Source of the DNA: Mycobacterium sp. MBM
GTDB taxonomy: Bacteria > Actinomycetota > Actinomycetes > Mycobacteriales > Mycobacteriaceae
Length of the DNA stretch: 64,000 nucleotides
Direction of reading: 5' to 3'
NCBI GenBank assembly: GCA_021648845.1
Contig: JAKJHY010000007.1
Location: 62,001-126,000 of the forward strand
How positions within the stretch are numbered: position 1 is the stretch's first letter; every line of letters starts with the position of its first letter. Positions 16,914 through 26,639 of the stretch are shown here, one piece after another. The notes beneath the pieces were generated by a model. The model made no database searches. It had not been told where the DNA came from and worked only from the letters and a program-made list of their open reading frames with translations. A program made the translations under genes and the position numbers.

Positions 16914-17834
16914 ATGATTTCTGCAAAGTGGGGCGAATCCGACGTCCCGGACCAGACAGGGCGAGTCGCCATTGTGACCGGTGCCAACACCGGGCTGGGA
17001 TTCGACACCGCGCGGGTACTGGCAGAGCACGGCGCAACCGTCGTGATGGCGGTCCGCAGTCTGGACAAGGGTAAGGAGGCGGTCGAGCGGATCCTGACCG
17101 AGGCACCGGATGCGAATATCGCGCTTCAGCGGCTCGACCTGGGCTCGCTGCGCTCGATCCGCGATGCGGCCGATCAGCTTCGCGCCGCCTACCCCCGCAT
17201 CGACCTGTTGATCAACAACGCCGGGGTGATGATTCCACCCAAGGGACTCACCGAAGACGGCTTCGAATTACAGTTCGGTACAAACAGTCTCGGCCACTTT
17301 GCCTTTACCGGGCAGGTCCTGGAAAACATGCTGGATGTCGAGGGATCACGCGTCGTCGTCGTGAGCAGCAACTTCCACAAGATGGGCGGCGCCATCCACT
17401 TCGACGACCTCAACTGGGAGAAGTCCTACAACCGCAGTGCTGCCTACGCGCAGTCCAAGCTGGCGAACCTGATGTTCTGCTACGAGCTTCAGCGGCGGCT
17501 GGCCGCGGCAGGAAAGCCCACGATCGCGGTGGCGGCCCATCCCGGGGTGACCGATTCCGAACTGTTCCGCCATGTTTGGGCGCCGATTCGCCCCCTGCTC
17601 AATGCCGTCAACCCGTTGTTTGCCCAAAGCGCCGATAAGGGCGCACTGCCGCAATTGCTGGCCGCGACGGAACCCGAAGTCGTAGGGGGCCAATACTGGG
17701 GTCCGGGTCGGCTGTGGGAGCTCAAGGGCTACCCGAAGCAGGTGACCTCCAGCGTGAAATCTCACGACGAGGATGCTCAGCGGCGCCTGTGGTCGGTCTG
17801 CGAAGAGCTCACCGGCGTGAGTTTTCCCGTCTGA
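16914..17834 (+). CDS. Short-chain dehydrogenase (retinol dehydrogenase-like)
   Basis: 306 residues, ATG 16914. TGANTGLGFDTARVLAEHGA cofactor motif (about residues 21-40), NNAGVM, and YAQSK catalytic residues. The TGANTGLG form and the length place it with retinol-dehydrogenase/WWOX-type SDRs common in mycobacteria, acting on hydrophobic alcohols or ketones. Overlaps the next hydrolase by one base. Regulated separately from the main block, judging by its promoter palindrome. Confidence 0.85.
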   Translation: MISAKWGESDVPDQTGRVAIVTGANTGLGFDTARVLAEHGATVVMAVRSLDKGKEAVERILTEAPDANIALQRLDLGSLRSIRDAADQLRAAYPRIDLLINNAGVMIPPKGLTEDGFELQFGTNSLGHFAFTGQVLENMLDVEGSRVVVVSSNFHKMGGAIHFDDLNWEKSYNRSAAYAQSKLANLMFCYELQRRLAAAGKPTIAVAAHPGVTDSELFRHVWAPIRPLLNAVNPLFAQSADKGALPQLLAATEPEVVGGQYWGPGRLWELKGYPKQVTSSVKSHDEDAQRRLWSVCEELTGVSFPV

Positions 17835-18742
17835 TGGGCGGCGCGGCCTCGACGGACGAGGACTTTCACCCGGACCTGCGCCGGTTCGCGCGCATCCTTC
17901 CGCGCAGTGCATTCAACCAACGGACATTGCCGATCATGAAGGCGCTCACCAAACCGATGTCTTACCTACCGGCGCCGAAGGGCACCGAGGTGCTGACGTT
18001 GCCCTCCGGTGCCGGTGTGCGCTTGCATCGCCCGGCCGCCGAGAGGCATCCTGGCGCCGCTCTGGTGTGGATGCACGGCGGCGGTTACGTCATCGGTACC
18101 GCAGCGCAGGATGACAGGATGTGTCGCCGCTTCGTCCAGCGGCTCGGGATTCCCGTCGCCGCAGTCGAATACCGGTTGGCACCAGAACACCCCTATCCGG
18201 CGGCGCTTGACGACTGCTACGAGGTTCTGACCTGGCTGAGCCGGCTGCCGGGCATCGATCCGGGGCGCATCATCATCGGCGGGGCCAGCGCGGGCGGCGG
18301 GCTTACAGCCGCCTTGGCCCTGCGCGCCCGCGATCGAGGCGAGGTGTCACCGTTGTTTCAGTTGCTGGTCTACCCGATGGTTGATGATCGCTCGGGCGAT
18401 CGAGTCGCCGACCATCCGAGGTTCCGAATGTGGACGCCCAACACGAATAGGCTTGGCTGGCAGTCATACCTGGCCGGCGCGGCCCCGGACGTGGCCGTCC
18501 CCGCACGGCACGTCGACCTCTCCGGAGTTGCGCCCGCCTGGGTCGGGGTCGGAACTCTCGACCCGCTGTACGACGAGGACGTGGAATACGCGCGGCGGTT
18601 GGCCAATGCGGGCGTCGAGTGCCAGCTCGACACCGTTGCCGGCGCGTTCCACGGATTCGACATGGTCACGCCGTGGGCCGGGGTGTCGAAGGCCTTTTTC
18701 GAGCGCCAATGCGAGGTGCTGCGGAAGGTGCTCGACGCCTGA
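17834..18742 (+). CDS. Alpha/beta hydrolase, HSL family (2)
   Basis: 302 residues from ATG 17834, which overlaps the SDR stop (TGATG). Oxyanion motif HGGGYVIG (about residue 80), nucleophile elbow GGASAGGG with Ala where most relatives have Asp, acid in GTLDPLYDED and His in FHGFDM. Esterase/lipase of the cytosol. Paired with an SDR in one operon, so ester hydrolysis followed by alcohol oxidation is plausible. It ends in an 87-base gap facing the P450. Confidence 0.87.
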   Translation: MGGAASTDEDFHPDLRRFARILPRSAFNQRTLPIMKALTKPMSYLPAPKGTEVLTLPSGAGVRLHRPAAERHPGAALVWMHGGGYVIGTAAQDDRMCRRFVQRLGIPVAAVEYRLAPEHPYPAALDDCYEVLTWLSRLPGIDPGRIIIGGASAGGGLTAALALRARDRGEVSPLFQLLVYPMVDDRSGDRVADHPRFRMWTPNTNRLGWQSYLAGAAPDVAVPARHVDLSGVAPAWVGVGTLDPLYDEDVEYARRLANAGVECQLDTVAGAFHGFDMVTPWAGVSKAFFERQCEVLRKVLDA

Positions 18743-18829
18743 CTCGGCGACCCCAACCCCCGCCCAGTGCAGCTCCTACGTCGCCGAACATTTAGTTAAG
18801 AAACATAGAAAATAGATACCGGATGCGGG

Positions 18830-20170
18830 TCAGGGCGAGGTCGGTTCCAAACTGGCCCGCGGTGTGGCGATATCGCGGCGGGTGACTCGGACATTCAACC
18901 TTTCCAGACCGCGCAGTGTCGGGTTTGTGCGCCAAGCGGGTTGGCCCAGGATGTCGATGCGGTCGACGTTCTTGACGATCTCGCGCAGCACCGTATGACC
19001 CTCCAGCCTCGCCAAATGAGCGCCCAGGCACAAGTGGACGCCGGATCCGAACGCGAGGTGTCCGGTGGGATTGCGCTCCACGCGGAACGCATCGGGGTCT
19101 TCGAACTGGCGCGGGTCGCGGTTTGCTGCTCCCCATAGCAGCAGAACCCGCGAACCGGCTGGGATCGTGGAGTTGCCGACGACGTAGTCTGAGCGCGCGG
19201 TGCGGTACAAACCCTGGATCGGTGAGTAGTAGCGCAGCTGCTCCTCGATGGCGCTCGGGATGAGATCCGGACGATCTTGCAGGAGACGCAGCTGGTCGGG
19301 GTTGTCCGACAGCGTCAAGAACAACGTGCCGAGCATGTTCGTGGTGGTCTCGTTGCCGGCTAGCAGGAGCAACATCGAGAAGAAGAAGAGCTCGTCGTTG
19401 CTGAGTCGTCCGTCGTGGGCGTTGGCGACCAGCCTGCCCAGCACGGTGTCCTCGTCGAGCAGCTCGCCCCGCTGCAGCTTGCCGGTGAAGTAGGCGTGGA
19501 ACTGGCCCACCGCTCGGATGCCTGCCCGAACCTGCCGCAACCCGGACAGTGAGACGTTCGCCCCGGTCAGGCGGACGGTCTCGTTGGACCATTCCTTGAA
19601 GGCGACCAGATCGTCACCGCCGATGCCGAGAATGTGCGCGATTACCGCGGTGGGCAACGGTTCGGCGAGTGTCTTCACGACGTCCACCGACTGGCCGGCA
19701 CACAAACTGGCGGTGTGTTCGACGCACAACTTTTCGATCATGGCTTGCCAGGACTGCAGCGCGCCGCGCGTGAAGGCCGGTTGAGCCTGCTTGCGCATCG
19801 CGGTGTGGCGCGGCGGATCCACCGTCAACAAAGCATCGGCACGTGCCCTGGTGTAGGCGATGCCGTCAGCACTGGACAAGACCTCCGACGCGCGCGCCGC
19901 GGCACGAACGTCTTCGTAGCGGCTCACGATGAAGATGCCGCGCTTTCGGTTCAGGTGCACAGCCGGTCCCGCCAGAAGGTCGTGGTAGTAGCGGTATGGA
20001 TCCGCCGCCATCTCCTCATCGAGGGGATCGAACTCGGTGGTTGCGACGCCCGCCGGGATCCGTAACGGCCGCACCTTACGTTTGATCGAATGCGCGGCGT
20101 CAACGGACAGTCCGGAGACCATCCCCGGAGCGAACATCTTCAAGAAGCTCAGCTGAGAACGAATCGGCAT
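18830..20170 (-). CDS. Cytochrome P450
   Basis: 446 residues, ATG 20170. Heme-ligand motif FGSGVHLCLG with the cysteine near residue 381, I-helix AGNETT and K-helix EEQLR. Bacterial class I size, so it needs ferredoxin and reductase; none is adjacent, but a Rieske ferredoxin (14.4 kb) and a 2Fe-2S reductase (48.7 kb) are in the same block. It hydroxylates an unknown hydrophobic substrate. It lies 196 bases downstream of the alcohol dehydrogenase; an A/T-rich block at 20,201-20,220 in that gap could be its own promoter. Confidence 0.92.
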   Translation of the reverse strand: MPIRSQLSFLKMFAPGMVSGLSVDAAHSIKRKVRPLRIPAGVATTEFDPLDEEMAADPYRYYHDLLAGPAVHLNRKRGIFIVSRYEDVRAAARASEVLSSADGIAYTRARADALLTVDPPRHTAMRKQAQPAFTRGALQSWQAMIEKLCVEHTASLCAGQSVDVVKTLAEPLPTAVIAHILGIGGDDLVAFKEWSNETVRLTGANVSLSGLRQVRAGIRAVGQFHAYFTGKLQRGELLDEDTVLGRLVANAHDGRLSNDELFFFSMLLLLAGNETTTNMLGTLFLTLSDNPDQLRLLQDRPDLIPSAIEEQLRYYSPIQGLYRTARSDYVVGNSTIPAGSRVLLLWGAANRDPRQFEDPDAFRVERNPTGHLAFGSGVHLCLGAHLARLEGHTVLREIVKNVDRIDILGQPAWRTNPTLRGLERLNVRVTRRDIATPRASLEPTSP

Positions 20171-20366
20171 TACCAGAGTCTAGGGACGCTGCGAGCACTT
20201 GTAAAATAACCATAAAAAAGTCGGCATCGAGCCCTGCGAAGGCCACTCGATGCAGTGCGCAGCCCAAGGGCGGCCGCGTCGATGCGGCATGGCATCGACG
20301 GGTCCCGGTACCGGCGAATGCGTGAGAGCTCCTGCTGTCATGATGATTTGGAGCCACGGACGGTGA

Positions 20367-21506
20367 TCAGCTGAGCGAGAAGTCGATGGCGACCCTGGCG
20401 GCCTTCCCGTGATGCATCAGGTCGATGCCCTCGTTGATGTCCTCGAGCCGGATCGTGTGGGAGACGACGTCGTCGAGACTGATCTTGCCGTCGACGAACC
20501 AGTCGACGTAGCGCGCCGCGTCGTGCACCGTGGCACTGCCCATCATGGATCGACGCCAGGTGCGGTTGCGCAGGGTGTTGAGCGAGATGCCCAGCGGTGC
20601 GTCTTCGGGAATCATGCCGACCGACACGACCTGTCCCCAGCCGATGCTGACGCTGGCGAAAGCTTGTTTGGTCAATGCGACGCTGCCGACGCACTCGAAG
20701 GCGTGATCGGCTCCGGCGCCGGTCAACTCGATGATTCGCTCGACGGCATCGTCAACGGAGGCATCGATGAAGTCGGTGGCGCCGAACTTTCGCGAGATCT
20801 CCTCCTTGGCGGGGTTGAGGTCGACGGCGATGATGCGGCTGGCACCCGCCAGAGCGGCACCCTGGATTGCGGCCGCCCCGACGCCACCGGCCCCGAAGAC
20901 TGCGACCGAGTCACCCCGCCTGACACCCGCGGTGATCAGCGCCGAGCCCAGTCCGGTCGTGACCCCGCATCCGATGCAGCAGGTCGGCACGGCGGGTGGA
21001 ACGTCACTGACCTTCGCGATCTGGTCATCGCGGATGACGCTGTATTCGGAAAACGCCCCGACACCGAAGAAGTCGGCGACCGACCGTCCGGCATGTGAGA
21101 ACGCCGTCAGCTCCGGGTCGCGGAACGTGCGTTGGAACTCCGAGCAGAAGTTGGTTCGGCCGGAGGCGCAGTAAGTGCATTTACCGCAGTGCGGTATCAC
21201 AAAGGGCATCACCCGATCGCCCGCCGCGAATGCGGTGACAGAATCACCGCACGACACGACGCGTGCCACCCCCTCGTGGCCGAACACCGCTGGGAACGCG
21301 TGGGGAAACGCGCCGGACGCGAAGTTGAGGTCGGTGTGACAGATGCCGGCAGCCTCGAAACGCACAAGCACCTCGTGCTCGCCGGGGGCGCAGACGTCGA
21401 TTGTGACGACTTCCAGCGGTGCACCCGGCTCGAATGCCACTGCGGCGCGCGACGGGGTGCTCGCCGCTGGGACCTCAGCCTTGCCTGCGGTATCGCGCGC
21501 GTTCAT
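20367..21506 (-). CDS. Zinc-dependent alcohol dehydrogenase (MDR, class III-like)
   Basis: 379 residues from ATG 21506, preceded on its strand by AGGAGGAG. Catalytic-zinc residues in CHTD and GHEG, structural-zinc cysteine cluster CGKCTYCASGRTNFC, and NAD-binding GAGGVG. Oxidises an alcohol to aldehyde or ketone, or the reverse. Divergent from the Baeyer-Villiger monooxygenase at 21,696 with a shared regulon palindrome, so alcohol oxidation to the ketone that the BVMO uses is an attractive pairing (inference). Confidence 0.9.
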   Translation of the reverse strand: MNARDTAGKAEVPAASTPSRAAVAFEPGAPLEVVTIDVCAPGEHEVLVRFEAAGICHTDLNFASGAFPHAFPAVFGHEGVARVVSCGDSVTAFAAGDRVMPFVIPHCGKCTYCASGRTNFCSEFQRTFRDPELTAFSHAGRSVADFFGVGAFSEYSVIRDDQIAKVSDVPPAVPTCCIGCGVTTGLGSALITAGVRRGDSVAVFGAGGVGAAAIQGAALAGASRIIAVDLNPAKEEISRKFGATDFIDASVDDAVERIIELTGAGADHAFECVGSVALTKQAFASVSIGWGQVVSVGMIPEDAPLGISLNTLRNRTWRRSMMGSATVHDAARYVDWFVDGKISLDDVVSHTIRLEDINEGIDLMHHGKAARVAIDFSLS

Positions 21507-21583
21507 CGACAACTCCTCCTGGGTGACTGGGGTGCCGGGCCCGGATTCAAAGGGGGAGATCCACGCCCGGTTTGCATGCTATG

Positions 21584-21605
21584 TTAGACCGACCAGACGG
21601 TCGAA
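21584..21605. promoter_or_regulatory. Regulon palindrome (site 6), shared by alcohol dehydrogenase and BVMO
   Basis: The core GACCGACCAGACGGTCGA is identical over 22 bases, in opposite orientation, to the site upstream of the amidohydrolase at 46,667-46,688. Half-sites CCGACC and GGTCGA are four bases apart. The promoter region serves two divergent genes. Confidence 0.85.
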
Positions 21606-21695
21606 TATGCTGTTTGTGTCGATGTGGTCGAGGTGATTCGGCGGCGGCGCGAGCGGCTTCCGGCCACCCGCAGCGTGGACGAGGGAACGGTGATT

Positions 21696-23360
21696 ATGGC
21701 GTCAGGCACTACCGCGGCGAGCAACGGTGAACTATCCGGGGCTGACAGTGAGATCGATATCGTCGTCGTCGGAGCGGGCTTCGCCGGCTTGTACGCGCTG
21801 CATCGGTTACGGGGTATGGGCCTGTCGGTCGTGGTGCTCGACGCCGCCGACGAGATCGGCGGCGTCTGGTACCTGAATCGCTACCCCGGTTGTCGTTGCG
21901 ACGTCGAAAGTCTGGCGTACTCCTACTCGTTCTCGCCGGAACTCGAGCAGGAGTGGCAGTGGTCGGAGCGCTATGCCACGCAGCCGGAGATTCTGCGCTA
22001 TATCCACCACGTCGCCGACCGGTTCGATCTGCGTCGCGACATCCGACTGAACACCCGCGTGCGCAGAGCCGACTGGGATGAGAATGCCGGGCGGTGGCGG
22101 GTCACAACCGAGCAGGGCCACGTCTGGGCGGCGCAGTTCCTCGTCACCGGTGTGGGCTGCATCTCCGCTCCCAAGCTCCCCGACATCGACGGTCTCGACG
22201 ACTTCGAGGGAGAGAAGTACCATACGGCCGAATGGCCGCATGAGGGAGTGGATTTCGCGGGCAAGCGAGTCGCCGTCATCGGCACCGGATCGTCGGGAGT
22301 GCAGAGCATCCCGATCATCGCCGAGCAGGCCGAACACCTGACCGTCTTCCAGCGCACCCCGGTCTACACCATTCCGGCGCAGAACCGGCCGTACACCGAG
22401 GACGAGATCCAGGAGATGAAGGCGCGCTATCAGGAGTACCGCGAGGAGTCGCGCTGGACGACATTCGGTACCGCCGGCCATGTGGCCACCACGGCCGCGA
22501 TGGCGGTCGACGAGGAGAGGCGCCGAAGCACCTACGAGGCGGCCTGGCAGGTGGGCCGGGTGAACGAACTTCTCGGCGCCTTCACCGATCTCATGGTGGA
22601 CGAGGCGGCGAACGAGACCGCGGCGGAGTTCGTGCGGGAGAAGATCCGCTCGATCGTCAAGGACCCCGACGTAGCGGCGTCGCTGACTCCCACCGACTAC
22701 CCGTTCGGAGCCAAGCGGCCTTGCATGGACACGAACTACTTCGAGACCTTCAACAGGGACGACGTCACGCTCGTCGACGTTCGCCGAGAACCCATCGAAC
22801 GTATTGTCGCGCAGGGAATCAAAACCACGAAAGACCTGTACCCGATCGATGTGATGGTGCTGGCGATCGGCTTCGACACGTTCACCGGATCGCTGTTGCG
22901 GATGAACATCCACGGCCGCAACGGCGTGGCACTGGCGGATCACTGGGCCGATGGCGCGCGTTCCTATTTGGGCCTGGCGGTATCGGGTTTTCCGAACATG
23001 TTCACCATCACCGGTCCTGGCAGCCCGTCGGTACTGAGCAATACGATCGTCTCCATCGAGCAGCACGTCGATTGGATCAGCGCCTGCATCGGCCGGCTCC
23101 GCGACCGTTCGATCGCCACCATCGAAGCCCAGCCCGAGGCCGAGGAGAACTGGGTGCGTCTGGTCGCCAAGTTCGCCGACAAGACGTTGATGACCAAAGC
23201 TGATTCGTGGTACCTCGGTGCCAACATCCCCGGAAAGCCCCGAGTGTTCATGGCCTATCTGGCCGGCGTCGGAAACTATCGCAAGACGTGTGACAACATC
23301 GCCGAAAACGACTACGAGGGGTTCACCCTGGCGCCGGCCGGGGCGTCCGTGTTCGCGTGA
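21696..23360 (+). CDS. Baeyer-Villiger monooxygenase (cyclohexanone monooxygenase type)
   Basis: 554 residues from ATG 21696 behind GAGGGAACG; an in-frame GTG at 21,624 lacks a ribosome site. FAD motif GAGFAGLYAL (about residue 25), BVMO fingerprint FEGEKYHTAEWP, then the NADPH motif GTGSSG. Length equals CHMO-type enzymes (about 540). It inserts oxygen next to a carbonyl, turning a ketone into an ester or lactone with NADPH and O2. Followed after 46 bases by the acyl-CoA dehydrogenase set. Confidence 0.93.
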   Translation: MASGTTAASNGELSGADSEIDIVVVGAGFAGLYALHRLRGMGLSVVVLDAADEIGGVWYLNRYPGCRCDVESLAYSYSFSPELEQEWQWSERYATQPEILRYIHHVADRFDLRRDIRLNTRVRRADWDENAGRWRVTTEQGHVWAAQFLVTGVGCISAPKLPDIDGLDDFEGEKYHTAEWPHEGVDFAGKRVAVIGTGSSGVQSIPIIAEQAEHLTVFQRTPVYTIPAQNRPYTEDEIQEMKARYQEYREESRWTTFGTAGHVATTAAMAVDEERRRSTYEAAWQVGRVNELLGAFTDLMVDEAANETAAEFVREKIRSIVKDPDVAASLTPTDYPFGAKRPCMDTNYFETFNRDDVTLVDVRREPIERIVAQGIKTTKDLYPIDVMVLAIGFDTFTGSLLRMNIHGRNGVALADHWADGARSYLGLAVSGFPNMFTITGPGSPSVLSNTIVSIEQHVDWISACIGRLRDRSIATIEAQPEAEENWVRLVAKFADKTLMTKADSWYLGANIPGKPRVFMAYLAGVGNYRKTCDNIAENDYEGFTLAPAGASVFA

Positions 23361-23406
23361 AACCGTATCGGCGCAGTCGATGCGTCGGAGCGAAGGGAGT
23401 AGGTGG

Positions 23407-24582
23407 GTGCGCGGCCTGACCAGTGGGTTTCCGCTCAGTGATGACCAGCGGGCGTTGCTCGATGAGTTGAAGGCCTACCTCGACGAGAATTTCCCAGACG
23501 ATCGGGCGATGGCGGCTGATCTCACCGCCGAGTGGGCCAGCGACGAGGAGTACGAGTGGTTGCACGCCTTCAACCGCCGACTCGCAGAAGACGGTTGGTT
23601 GATCCCGCACTGGCCTGTCGAGTGGGGTGGTCGCGGGCTGACCGACGTCGACCAGATGCTTATCCGTGAAGAACTGGCGTACCGACGGATCCCGCTGATC
23701 AACGTCAACGGGTTGGACATGTTGGGGCCCATTCTGTTGCGCTTCGGCACCGACGAGCAGAAGCGGCGCCATCTGCCGGGGATCGCAAAGGTCGACACCA
23801 TGTGGTGTCAGGGCTTTTCGGAGCCTGAGGCGGGATCGGACCTCACCTCGCTGCGCACGACCGCCGTGCGCGACGGCGACCACTACGTGGTCAACGGCAG
23901 CAAGGTGTGGACGGGACACGCGATGCGATCGACCTGGATGATTCTGCTCTGCCGCACCGAGCAAGGGTCCCGGGGCAGCCGAGGGCTGAGCCTGCTGCTG
24001 GTCGACATGCCCAACACTCCCGGCGTTGAGATGACTCCGACGATTGCGATGACGGGCGCCGTGACGTTCTGCCAGGAGTCTTTCGTCGACGCCCTGGTGC
24101 CCGTCGAGAACATCGTCGGCGCGGAGAACGAGGGCTGGGCGGCGTCACGGGCGCTGTTGGAGCACGAGCGCGGGGGTCCGGGAACCGCTGCAAAGCTCCG
24201 GCGAATGCTCGACGATCTACTGGATTCCGTCGCGGATGCGCCAGCGGCCGAGGTCGATGCAGTGCGCCTTGGTGGCTTGATCGAAAAGGTCGAGGGCGCA
24301 AGGGCAATGGCATACGAGATGGCCGAAGCCAGGTCGGCCACCGAGATGTCCCCGCACATGCCCTCGGTGTTCAAGTTGTTCAGCTCCGCGCTCGGGGTCG
24401 AATTGTCGGAGGTCGCAGTGGATTTGCTGGGTCTCGGCGCGACGGAGCACCTACCCGACGTCGGCGCGTGGACCCACTGGGAGGACTACCTCTACTCCTT
24501 CCTGATGCCGATCGCCGGCGGCAGCAACGAGATTCAGCACGAGATCATCGCGTCCAGCTTTCTCGGGGTGGGGCGAAAATGA
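23407..24582 (+). CDS. Acyl-CoA dehydrogenase (1)
   Basis: 391 residues from GTG 23407, which has GGGAG about nine bases upstream; ATG 23380 is in frame but has no ribosome site. FAD/substrate segment WCQGFSEPEAGSDL and C-terminal IAGGSNEIQHEI identify the family. The usual EG(T) near the C-terminus reads AGGSNE, so the common catalytic glutamate position is not standard. Overlaps the CoA-transferase, which overlaps a second acyl-CoA dehydrogenase, an arrangement that suggests an alpha2-beta2 enzyme like the steroid ChsE/FadE pairs. Confidence 0.88.
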   Translation: MRGLTSGFPLSDDQRALLDELKAYLDENFPDDRAMAADLTAEWASDEEYEWLHAFNRRLAEDGWLIPHWPVEWGGRGLTDVDQMLIREELAYRRIPLINVNGLDMLGPILLRFGTDEQKRRHLPGIAKVDTMWCQGFSEPEAGSDLTSLRTTAVRDGDHYVVNGSKVWTGHAMRSTWMILLCRTEQGSRGSRGLSLLLVDMPNTPGVEMTPTIAMTGAVTFCQESFVDALVPVENIVGAENEGWAASRALLEHERGGPGTAAKLRRMLDDLLDSVADAPAAEVDAVRLGGLIEKVEGARAMAYEMAEARSATEMSPHMPSVFKLFSSALGVELSEVAVDLLGLGATEHLPDVGAWTHWEDYLYSFLMPIAGGSNEIQHEIIASSFLGVGRK

Positions 24583-26639
24583 CGTCACAGGTCGATTTCC
24601 TCGCCGGTGTTCGTTGCCGAATCATCGGTGGCGGTACGGCCGCAATTACCGCGCGCGCCACGCTGGTCGGTCTGGGAGCCGAGATCCTCACCGAACCGCA
24701 CGGACACTCGCAGGACGCGGATATCGTCATCTGCGACCGAGTGGCAGCCGGGACGGACAATGATTATCTGTCGCTGGTGGACGGGTGGATCGCAGACCGC
24801 CCCGCCGGCCGTGCGGGGACGTGGGTCACGGTGTCGGCATTCGGTCTGGACGGACCGCTTGCGGGCCTGCCGGGTTCCGATCTCGTCTGCGCCGCCGCCG
24901 GCGGGATGCTGGCTGCCCTGACGGACGCCGACGGCCGGTTTCATCAGATGCCCGGCGAGCAAGCACTGCAGGCCGCCGGACTCCTTGCGGTACTGGCTGC
25001 ACTGCACGGTGTCTCGTTGAGCCGGGGTAGTGGGGTCGCGGTACACCAGGATCTCTCCGCGCAGGAAGCCACGCTTTTCTCAGCAGTGCAACAGGAACTC
25101 GCCCACATCCTCTACCGGTGCGGAGGTGCCGGCGGTGCGGCGCGCTATTCCGCACCGGCCGGTGTGTTCCAATGTGCCGACGGGCTCATCAACATCATCG
25201 TCATCGACAATCACCAGTTCGCGCGGGTCGCGGAGGTCGTCGAGCGGCCGGACTGGGTGCAGCTCTACCCGACACTGCCCGACCGGGTGGAACATGGTGA
25301 GACGATCAACGCGGTGGTAGGGGAGTGGCTGCGCTCCCGCCCCAAGGTCGAGTGCGAGCGGCTGATGCAGGCCAACGGCGTTCCCGCGACAGCGGTTCGC
25401 ACGATCGACGAGGTCAACGACTCCGAACAGTTCCGCGCCAGGAACTGGCGGTCACGCAGTGCCCAAATCGTCGGCGTGCCGGCCCTACCCGCAATCATCA
25501 CCGACAGCCCGTCAACGGCGGCGTCCGCCGAACCAGCGATGCCCGGCCTGGACAGCCTTCGGGTGCTCGAGATGACCAACGTCCTGGCCGGCCCCCTCAG
25601 TGGTGCGATCCTCGGGGCGATGGGTGCCGACGTGGTACGGCTTGAGGACCAGGGCCGCCTGGACGTCTACCGGCGCAACGGTCCCTTCGCCGACGGTGAG
25701 GCGGGCCTGGAGCGTGCGGCCTATTTCGGCTGCGCCAACTACTGCAAGCGAAGTGTCAGCGCGGGTGTCGGTGAAGATCCCGAAATCGCCCGATTGGCGC
25801 TCGGCTGGGCGAACGTGCTGATCGAGAACGTCGGTCCGAGCCGGCTGGCGAGGCTCGGCGTCGGAACCCCTGAGGTCGGGCGTGGAGCCGGTGGAATGTT
25901 CGTGTCGATCTCCGGTTACGGGCGCAGCGGTCCGCATGAGGACTTCCGGGGATACGCCCCCAACGTGCACGCCTATGCCGGACTCACCGACACCATTCAC
26001 CGGGCGGTGGGATCCGAGGTGTATCTCATCGGAGCTTTGGCCGACTATGCAGCCGCCATCTGGGTCGCCGTGCTCACCGCAGCCTGGTACCTCGGCGGCG
26101 CGAAGGACGATCAGCGCGTGGACCTCTCGATGGCTGAGGCGGTCGCCATCAAGTTGCGGCATCTCGATCGTGACGTTCGCCGGGATCACGACGATGTGCT
26201 GGTGCAGGTTCCCGGCGGGCCCACCATCGCGCTCTCTGTCCCACACCACTCGGATCGGGGCGCCGCGCACGTCGCGGAAGCGTTGCGGGATATGTCCGAC
26301 GACGATGTCGCAACGGTGGTCGCGCGGGCTGCCGCTGCGGATTCGGCCGACGCGGTGGTGTCGGCCCTGCAGACCGCCGGGTTTGCCGCGCATATCGTGC
26401 GGCTGACCGGTGATGTCGTCACCGATCCGCAGTTGCGTTCCAGAGAGTTCTTCCTGCCCGTCGAGCACCCCGTGGTGGCACCGGCGGAGATCATCGCGCT
26501 GCCGTGGAAGTCGGCGGGACGTCCGCGGACCGGCTTCCGGTCGGCGCCGCTGCTCGGTGACGGCGACGCCACCGCGCGAGAGACGTTCGCGACGGCAACC
26601 ACCAGCGATTCTCGGCGGAAGGCCGGCACGTGGCACTGA
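24579..26639 (+). CDS. Fused CaiB/BaiF (family III) CoA-transferase
   Basis: 686 residues, ATG overlapping the dehydrogenase stop. Two CaiB/BaiF-like halves are joined: a first, degenerate half (about 1-330, beginning VRCRIIGGG instead of the usual LRVLD) and a second, more canonical half from about 335 (LRVLEMTNVLAGPLSGAILGAMGADVVRLE). Normal family III enzymes are about 400 residues and homodimeric, so this is a covalent pseudo-dimer. It would move CoA onto a carboxylic acid. No acyl-CoA ligase is seen in the block, so this may be the CoA-activation step. Confidence 0.85.
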   Translation: MTSQVDFLAGVRCRIIGGGTAAITARATLVGLGAEILTEPHGHSQDADIVICDRVAAGTDNDYLSLVDGWIADRPAGRAGTWVTVSAFGLDGPLAGLPGSDLVCAAAGGMLAALTDADGRFHQMPGEQALQAAGLLAVLAALHGVSLSRGSGVAVHQDLSAQEATLFSAVQQELAHILYRCGGAGGAARYSAPAGVFQCADGLINIIVIDNHQFARVAEVVERPDWVQLYPTLPDRVEHGETINAVVGEWLRSRPKVECERLMQANGVPATAVRTIDEVNDSEQFRARNWRSRSAQIVGVPALPAIITDSPSTAASAEPAMPGLDSLRVLEMTNVLAGPLSGAILGAMGADVVRLEDQGRLDVYRRNGPFADGEAGLERAAYFGCANYCKRSVSAGVGEDPEIARLALGWANVLIENVGPSRLARLGVGTPEVGRGAGGMFVSISGYGRSGPHEDFRGYAPNVHAYAGLTDTIHRAVGSEVYLIGALADYAAAIWVAVLTAAWYLGGAKDDQRVDLSMAEAVAIKLRHLDRDVRRDHDDVLVQVPGGPTIALSVPHHSDRGAAHVAEALRDMSDDDVATVVARAAAADSADAVVSALQTAGFAAHIVRLTGDVVTDPQLRSREFFLPVEHPVVAPAEIIALPWKSAGRPRTGFRSAPLLGDGDATARETFATATTSDSRRKAGTWH

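Noticed and set aside
21624..21695. GTG start giving a 24-residue longer first BVMO
   Set aside because: Arg-rich extension without a ribosome site, whereas ATG 21696 has GAGGGAACG and precedes the normal N-terminus.
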